NCBI GenBank assembly: GCA_900753685.1
Contig: CAAEAB010000174.1
Location: 1 to 8,325, forward strand
Reading direction: 5' to 3'
Source of the DNA: Lachnospiraceae bacterium
GTDB lineage: Bacteria; Bacillota; Clostridia; Lachnospirales; Lachnospiraceae
Length of the DNA stretch: 8,325 nucleotides
Below, in pieces: positions 5,462 through 8,325 of the stretch (the stretch's first letter is position 1; the number at the start of each line of letters is the position of its first letter). Both the position numbers and the translations under genes were made by a program. A model generated the notes under the pieces. The model was not told the origin of the DNA and ran no database searches. It was given only the letters and a program-made list of their open reading frames with translations.

Positions 5462-6688
5462 ATGAAAAAACCAGAATTATTAATTCCGGCCAGCAGTCTG
5501 GAGGTGTTAAAAACGGCGGTGACTTTTGGCGCGGATGCGGTATATATCGGCGGCGAAGTGTTCAGCCTCCGGGCAAAATCAAAAAATTTTTCCATGGAAG
5601 ATATGCGGGAAGGCATTGATTTTGCCCATGTCCATGGAGCAAAGGTTTATGTGACAGCGAATATTCTGGCCCATAATGGGGACCTGGCCGGGGTGGAGGA
5701 ATATTTCCATGAATTAAAGAAAATCGGGCCGGATGCGCTGATTATTTCAGATCCGGGGGTTTTCCAGATCGCAAAGGAAATCTGCCCAGAAATAGAGGTT
5801 CATATCAGCACCCAGGCGAATAATACAAATTACCGGACCTATCGTTTCTGGCACAGTCTCGGAGCAAAAAGAGTTGTCTCGGCCAGGGAGTTGTCCATGG
5901 AAGAACTAAAGGAACTGCGGGCGAATATTCCGGAAGATTTGGAGATTGAAACCTTTATTCATGGGGCGATGTGTATTTCCTACTCGGGGCGCTGTCTTTT
6001 GAGCAGCTATTTTACAGGAAGGGATGCCAACCAGGGAGCCTGTACCCATCCGTGCCGCTGGAAATATGCGATTATGGAGGAAACCCGACCGGGAGAATAT
6101 CTGCCGGTTTATGAAAATGAGCGGGGAACCTATATTTTTAATTCCAAAGATTTGTGTATGATCGAGCATATACCGGAGCTTATTGAGGCCGGGATTGACA
6201 GCTTTAAGATAGAAGGCCGGATGAAAACAGCTCTTTATGTGGCTGTCGTGACCCGGACCTACCGTCAGGCTATTGATGATTATATGACGGATGAAGCTCT
6301 TTATCGGAGCCGGATGAATTATTATAAAGAGGAGATTGCCAAATGTACTTACCGCCAGTTTACCACCGGATTTTTCTTTGGCAAGCCGGACCATGATACT
6401 CAGATTTATGACAGTAATACCTATGTGAAGGCCTATACTTATCTTGGATTGATTGGAGAGTCACGGAATGATGGATTTTACAGTCTGGAGCAGAGAAATA
6501 AATTTTCTGTAGGAGAGAAGATCGAAGTCATGAAGCCGGATGGACAGGATGTGGAGGTGACGGTACGGGCCATGACCGATGCGGAGGGCCAGTCGATGGA
6601 AAGCTGCCCTCATCCGAAACAAAAGCTCTATGTGGATCTGGGAATCGAACTTTCACCCTTTGATCTGCTTCGCAGACAGGATAAATAA
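5462..6688 (+). CDS. trhP: Peptidase U32 family protein, TrhP-type (tRNA ho5U34 hydroxylation)
   Basis: A 408-residue U32-family protein, similar in length to B. subtilis YrrO and E. coli YegQ (TrhP). The N-terminal barrel starts KPELLIPASSLEVLKTAV and contains FGADAVYIGGEVFSLRA (22-38). The family signature FIHGAMCISYSGRC lies at 165-178. Cysteines at 171, 178, 194 and 232 have nearly the spacing I recall for the [4Fe-4S] ligands of E. coli UbiU (169, 176, 193, 232), so an iron-sulphur cluster is likely. The C-terminal U32_C-like region covers about 320-400 (VKAYTYLGLIGESR). Despite the name, TrhP is not known as a protease; it introduces oxygen at tRNA U34. Directly after trmR, the pair would supply ho5U and then mo5U. 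AAAGGAG at 5448-5454 sits 7 nt before the ATG. B. subtilis has two U32 genes in tandem here; this window has one, of the longer type. Confidence 0.87.
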   Translation: MKKPELLIPASSLEVLKTAVTFGADAVYIGGEVFSLRAKSKNFSMEDMREGIDFAHVHGAKVYVTANILAHNGDLAGVEEYFHELKKIGPDALIISDPGVFQIAKEICPEIEVHISTQANNTNYRTYRFWHSLGAKRVVSARELSMEELKELRANIPEDLEIETFIHGAMCISYSGRCLLSSYFTGRDANQGACTHPCRWKYAIMEETRPGEYLPVYENERGTYIFNSKDLCMIEHIPELIEAGIDSFKIEGRMKTALYVAVVTRTYRQAIDDYMTDEALYRSRMNYYKEEIAKCTYRQFTTGFFFGKPDHDTQIYDSNTYVKAYTYLGLIGESRNDGFYSLEQRNKFSVGEKIEVMKPDGQDVEVTVRAMTDAEGQSMESCPHPKQKLYVDLGIELSPFDLLRRQDK

Positions 6689-6692
6689 GGAA
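6687..6692 (+). promoter_or_regulatory. SD sequence deciding the start of the MBL-fold gene
   Basis: AAGGAA begins within the TAA stop of the U32 gene and lies 8 nt before the ATG at 6701. An ATG at 6692, three codons earlier in the same frame, overlaps this SD and has no other good SD before it, so 6701 is the better start. Confidence 0.7.
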
Positions 6693-6700
6693 TGATATTT

Positions 6701-7594
6701 ATGAAGGAATATTTTAAAACCATCCAATTGGCCGATAATGTGTATCACATTTATGAGCCGGCGGGTGTAGGCAGCAGTCTGATCATCGGAAAGCAGCAGG
6801 CGATGCTCATCGATACGGGTTATGGATTTGCAGATATCCGGGTCCAGGTTCGTAAAATTACGGATTTACCTTTGCGGGTGATGAATACTCACGGCCATAC
6901 GGACCATACGGCAGGCAATCGTTTTTTTAATAAGGTATGGATGAATCCGGCGGATAAGGCAACCTATAAGGATTACCAGAATCATCAAAAACCGTTGATC
7001 GCCGCCCAGCTGGAATCGAACCGGAGAGCTGCGGGAAAGGGGCCGATCTGGCCGGAGGATTTTGACAGGATGGCCTGGTATGAAGCCGGAACAAAGGAAT
7101 TTTGTTGGCTCATTAACGGGCAGACCTTTGATTTGGACGCGCCGGAGGAACGGTGCAACCAGACCTTTGATTTTGAGGAGGCTTCGGAGGATAATCATCT
7201 CATCGAAACTATTTTTATACCAGGACATACGGTGGGCAGCGTGATGTTCTTTGACTGGAAGAGCCATATTCTTTTTGCAGGAGATGATTTGGATTACAGT
7301 CTCTGGATGCATTTTAATACAAGCGCGCCTTTATATACTTATAAAAAACGGCTGAAACAACTGGAGCAATATCCGATAGAGGCGATTATGCCGTCTCATA
7401 AAAAACAGCTCCTCTCAACCTGGCTGTTAAAGCGGATGCCGGAAGCTATCGAGCATTTATCTGTGGAAATGAGCCGGCGGTTTTTCCATCCGAGAACGGG
7501 GCAGCCGGGCTGGCTTTATAAGGAACCGTTAAACGGCGAGAGTCCGGATGGACTGGATACGATTTATATTACCTATCAGACAAATAATATGTAA
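6701..7594 (+). CDS. MBL-fold metallohydrolase, substrate unknown
   Basis: A 297-residue cytoplasmic protein with a single metallo-beta-lactamase domain. In order: an N-terminal strand region (DNVYHIYEPAGVGSSLIIG), MLIDTGYG at 35-42, the metal motif THGHTDH (His64, His66, Asp68, His69), the GHTVGS motif with His176, the AGDD motif with Asp195 and His233 in MPSHKK. All metal ligands are therefore present, as expected for a dinuclear enzyme. The region between the HxHxDH motif and His176 is an insertion-like stretch of about 100 residues rich in charged and aromatic residues, which may form the substrate pocket. It is unlike RNase J: there is no beta-CASP domain. The specific substrate cannot be told; glyoxalase II-like or lactonase-like activities are possible. 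It starts 12 nt after trhP, so it probably shares its transcript, and the last codon precedes the sigK control region. Confidence 0.88.
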   Translation: MKEYFKTIQLADNVYHIYEPAGVGSSLIIGKQQAMLIDTGYGFADIRVQVRKITDLPLRVMNTHGHTDHTAGNRFFNKVWMNPADKATYKDYQNHQKPLIAAQLESNRRAAGKGPIWPEDFDRMAWYEAGTKEFCWLINGQTFDLDAPEERCNQTFDFEEASEDNHLIETIFIPGHTVGSVMFFDWKSHILFAGDDLDYSLWMHFNTSAPLYTYKKRLKQLEQYPIEAIMPSHKKQLLSTWLLKRMPEAIEHLSVEMSRRFFHPRTGQPGWLYKEPLNGESPDGLDTIYITYQTNNM

Positions 7595-7600
7595 ACTGAC

Positions 7601-7610
7601 AGGGACAGAC
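7601..7610 (+). promoter_or_regulatory. candidate SpoIIID binding site upstream of sigK
   Basis: AGGGACAGAC matches the SpoIIID consensus WWRRACARNY, as I recall it, at 9 of 10 positions; the second W is G. It lies just upstream of the candidate mother-cell promoter. In B. subtilis, SpoIIID together with sigma-E turns on sigK, so the location makes sense. A 10-mer of this degeneracy can arise by chance. Confidence 0.42.
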
Positions 7611-7638
7611 ACAGCATCCCAAAGCGGCGCATACATTA
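7610..7638 (+). promoter_or_regulatory. candidate mother-cell sporulation promoter (sigma-E and/or sigma-K) of sigK
   Basis: CATACATT at 7630-7637 fits the sigma-E -10 consensus CATACAnT, and CATACATTA (7630-7638) also fits the sigma-K -10 consensus CATAnnnTA. A CACA at 7610-7613 carries the AC of the sigma-K -35 (mACm) with 17 nt between AC and the -10. A sigma-E -35 (ATA-like) is not clear. Transcription would begin near 7644, leaving a leader of about 25 nt that includes the SD. This is the only good promoter candidate in the 74-nt gap. Confidence 0.55.
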
Positions 7639-7653
7639 GAATAAAGGTCGCAT

Positions 7654-7660
7654 AGGGGTG
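7654..7660 (+). promoter_or_regulatory. SD sequence fixing the TTG start of sigK
   Basis: AGGGGTG lies 8 nt before TTG at 7669, and the spacer contains six Ts (7662-7667). Upstream in the same frame, an in-frame TAA occurs at 7642-7644 and no ATG, GTG or TTG lies between it and 7669, so no longer N-terminus is possible. Confidence 0.75.
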
Positions 7661-7668
7661 CTTTTTTC

Positions 7669-8307
7669 TTGCAGTCATTTCCAAAACCATTGAGCAGCGA
7701 AGAAGAAGCCTATTATCTTTCCAGATATCAGGCGGGAGATATGGATGCGAAAAATATTCTGGTGGAGAAGAATCTGCGGCTGGTCGCTCATATTGTAAAA
7801 AAATATGCCGGCTCCGGTCGGGATACGGATGAGCTGATCGCCATCGGTATCGTCGGCCTGGTGAAGGCGGTCAATACCTTTAAAATGGATAAGGGGAGCC
7901 GTCTGGGGACTTATGCCGCCAGGTGTATCGATAATGAACTTTTGATGATGCTCCGCACGGAGAGAAAGCTGAATCGGGAAATTTCCCTGTATGAACCGAT
8001 TGGAACGGATAAAGAGGGCAATGAAATCAGCTTTATTGATGTGGTGGAAGATACGTCAGAGGATGTGGTCGACGGCCTGATGCTCTCGGAACGGATTCAG
8101 AAAATGTACATTGCTATTGATGAGGTATTAAACGACAGAGAGCGGGAAATCATATATAAGAGATATGGTCTGCGGGGCCGCAGTGAGGTGACCCAGAGGG
8201 AGATCGGGAAGATGATGGGAATTTCCAGAAGCTATGTCAGCCGGATTGAAAAAAAGGCTCTGGAAAAACTTCGGCACCGTATGGCAGATTTTGGTATTAT
8301 GTGGTAA
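7669..8307 (+). CDS. sigK: RNA polymerase sporulation sigma factor SigK (no pro-sequence)
   Basis: A 212-residue sigma-70-family factor that would direct late mother-cell gene expression during sporulation. The N-terminus is SFPKPLSSEEEAYYLSRYQ, and region 2 contains KNLRLVAHIVKKY (34-46), DTDELIAIGIVGLVKAV (52-68) and TYAARCIDNELLMMLR (81-96). EPIGTDKEGNEISFIDV (109-125) and the region 4 helix-turn-helix TQREIGKMMGISRSYVSRIEKKAL (175-198) resemble SigK more than SigE. The B. subtilis protein is made as pro-sigma-K with about 20 extra hydrophobic residues cut off by SpoIVFB; here translation can begin only at the mature-like N-terminus. The gene is uninterrupted, with no sign of a skin-like insertion. 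It follows the MBL gene by 74 nt and has its own candidate promoter. SigE is the main alternative. Confidence 0.88.
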   Translation: MQSFPKPLSSEEEAYYLSRYQAGDMDAKNILVEKNLRLVAHIVKKYAGSGRDTDELIAIGIVGLVKAVNTFKMDKGSRLGTYAARCIDNELLMMLRTERKLNREISLYEPIGTDKEGNEISFIDVVEDTSEDVVDGLMLSERIQKMYIAIDEVLNDREREIIYKRYGLRGRSEVTQREIGKMMGISRSYVSRIEKKALEKLRHRMADFGIMW

Positions 8308-8325
8308 TATGACATTGATAAGAGA

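Noticed and set aside
5906..6394. Minus-strand open frame of 162 codons inside the U32 gene
   Set aside because: It lies wholly opposite a well-supported conserved gene, shows no family motif, and its translation looks like a reverse-strand shadow.
6692..6700. Upstream ATG adding three residues to the MBL-fold protein
   Set aside because: This ATG overlaps the AAGGAA SD and has no other good SD, whereas the ATG at 6701 is correctly spaced.
6866..7312. Minus-strand open frame of 148 codons inside the MBL-fold gene
   Set aside because: It is antisense to the metal-binding motifs of a conserved gene, with no recognisable domain and no operon context.
7602..7620. GGGA...TCCC inverted repeat after the MBL gene as a terminator
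   Set aside because: Four base pairs with an 11-nt loop and no T run are too weak; the stretch fits better as sporulation promoter DNA.
7643..7667. Possible terminator before sigK: a GCA...TGC stem followed by six Ts
   Set aside because: The stem is only 3 bp and the T run is better explained as the spacer between the sigK SD and its TTG start.
1..8325. Mobile element, CRISPR array, toxin-antitoxin or phage-defence system
   Set aside because: No transposase, integrase, spaced direct repeats or defence-type domains were seen; base and codon use look even across the window.

Overview
The window looks like chromosomal core sequence from a spore-forming, anaerobic-type Firmicute, most likely class Clostridia and probably Lachnospiraceae. 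That placement is inferred from the IreB, RuvX, DUF1292, RNase J, YlbF and SigK homologues, the strong Shine-Dalgarno (SD) sequences, the use of TTG and GTG starts and the moderate GC content. All ten genes lie on the plus strand and are tightly packed. I saw no mobile element, CRISPR array, rRNA or tRNA.

Layout: (1) 1-1089 is the 3' part of mtaB, a radical-SAM tRNA methylthiotransferase. (2) 1160-2137 is a compact trio: ireB-like, ruvX and a DUF1292 gene. (3) 2138-2242 is a 105-nt gap with a good hairpin and, just before the next SD, an imperfect palindrome. (4) 2243-4298 holds RNase J (TTG start) and a YlbF-family protein. (5) 4313-6688 holds a short MltG-like membrane protein without the catalytic domain, a TrmR-type O-methyltransferase and a U32-family (TrhP-type) protein. 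(6) 6701-7594 is an MBL-fold hydrolase of unknown substrate. (7) 7595-7668 is a short control region resembling a mother-cell sporulation promoter, followed by a SigK-type sigma factor at 7669-8307.

From general knowledge of B. subtilis, the order yrzL-yrrK-yrzB-yrrL-yrrM-yrrN/O (IreB, RuvX, DUF1292, MltG, TrmR, U32 proteins) is an old conserved neighbourhood. Here the same order is kept, but an RNA-decay pair (RNase J plus YlbF) sits inside it. RNA metabolism dominates: MtaB modifies tRNA position 37, TrhP and TrmR together would make 5-methoxyuridine at wobble position 34, RNase J degrades or matures RNA, and RuvX/YqgF is an RNase H-fold nuclease.

The most interesting points are the SigK gene and its promoter, and the short MltG. 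SigK starts at TTG directly at the mature N-terminus, so no pro-sequence is encoded. Upstream is a -10 element fitting both sigma-E and sigma-K consensus, with a near-consensus SpoIIID box next to it. The MltG-like protein has only the membrane anchor and LysM-like part plus an acidic tail. I found no clearly new multi-gene system; this is mostly conserved housekeeping DNA.
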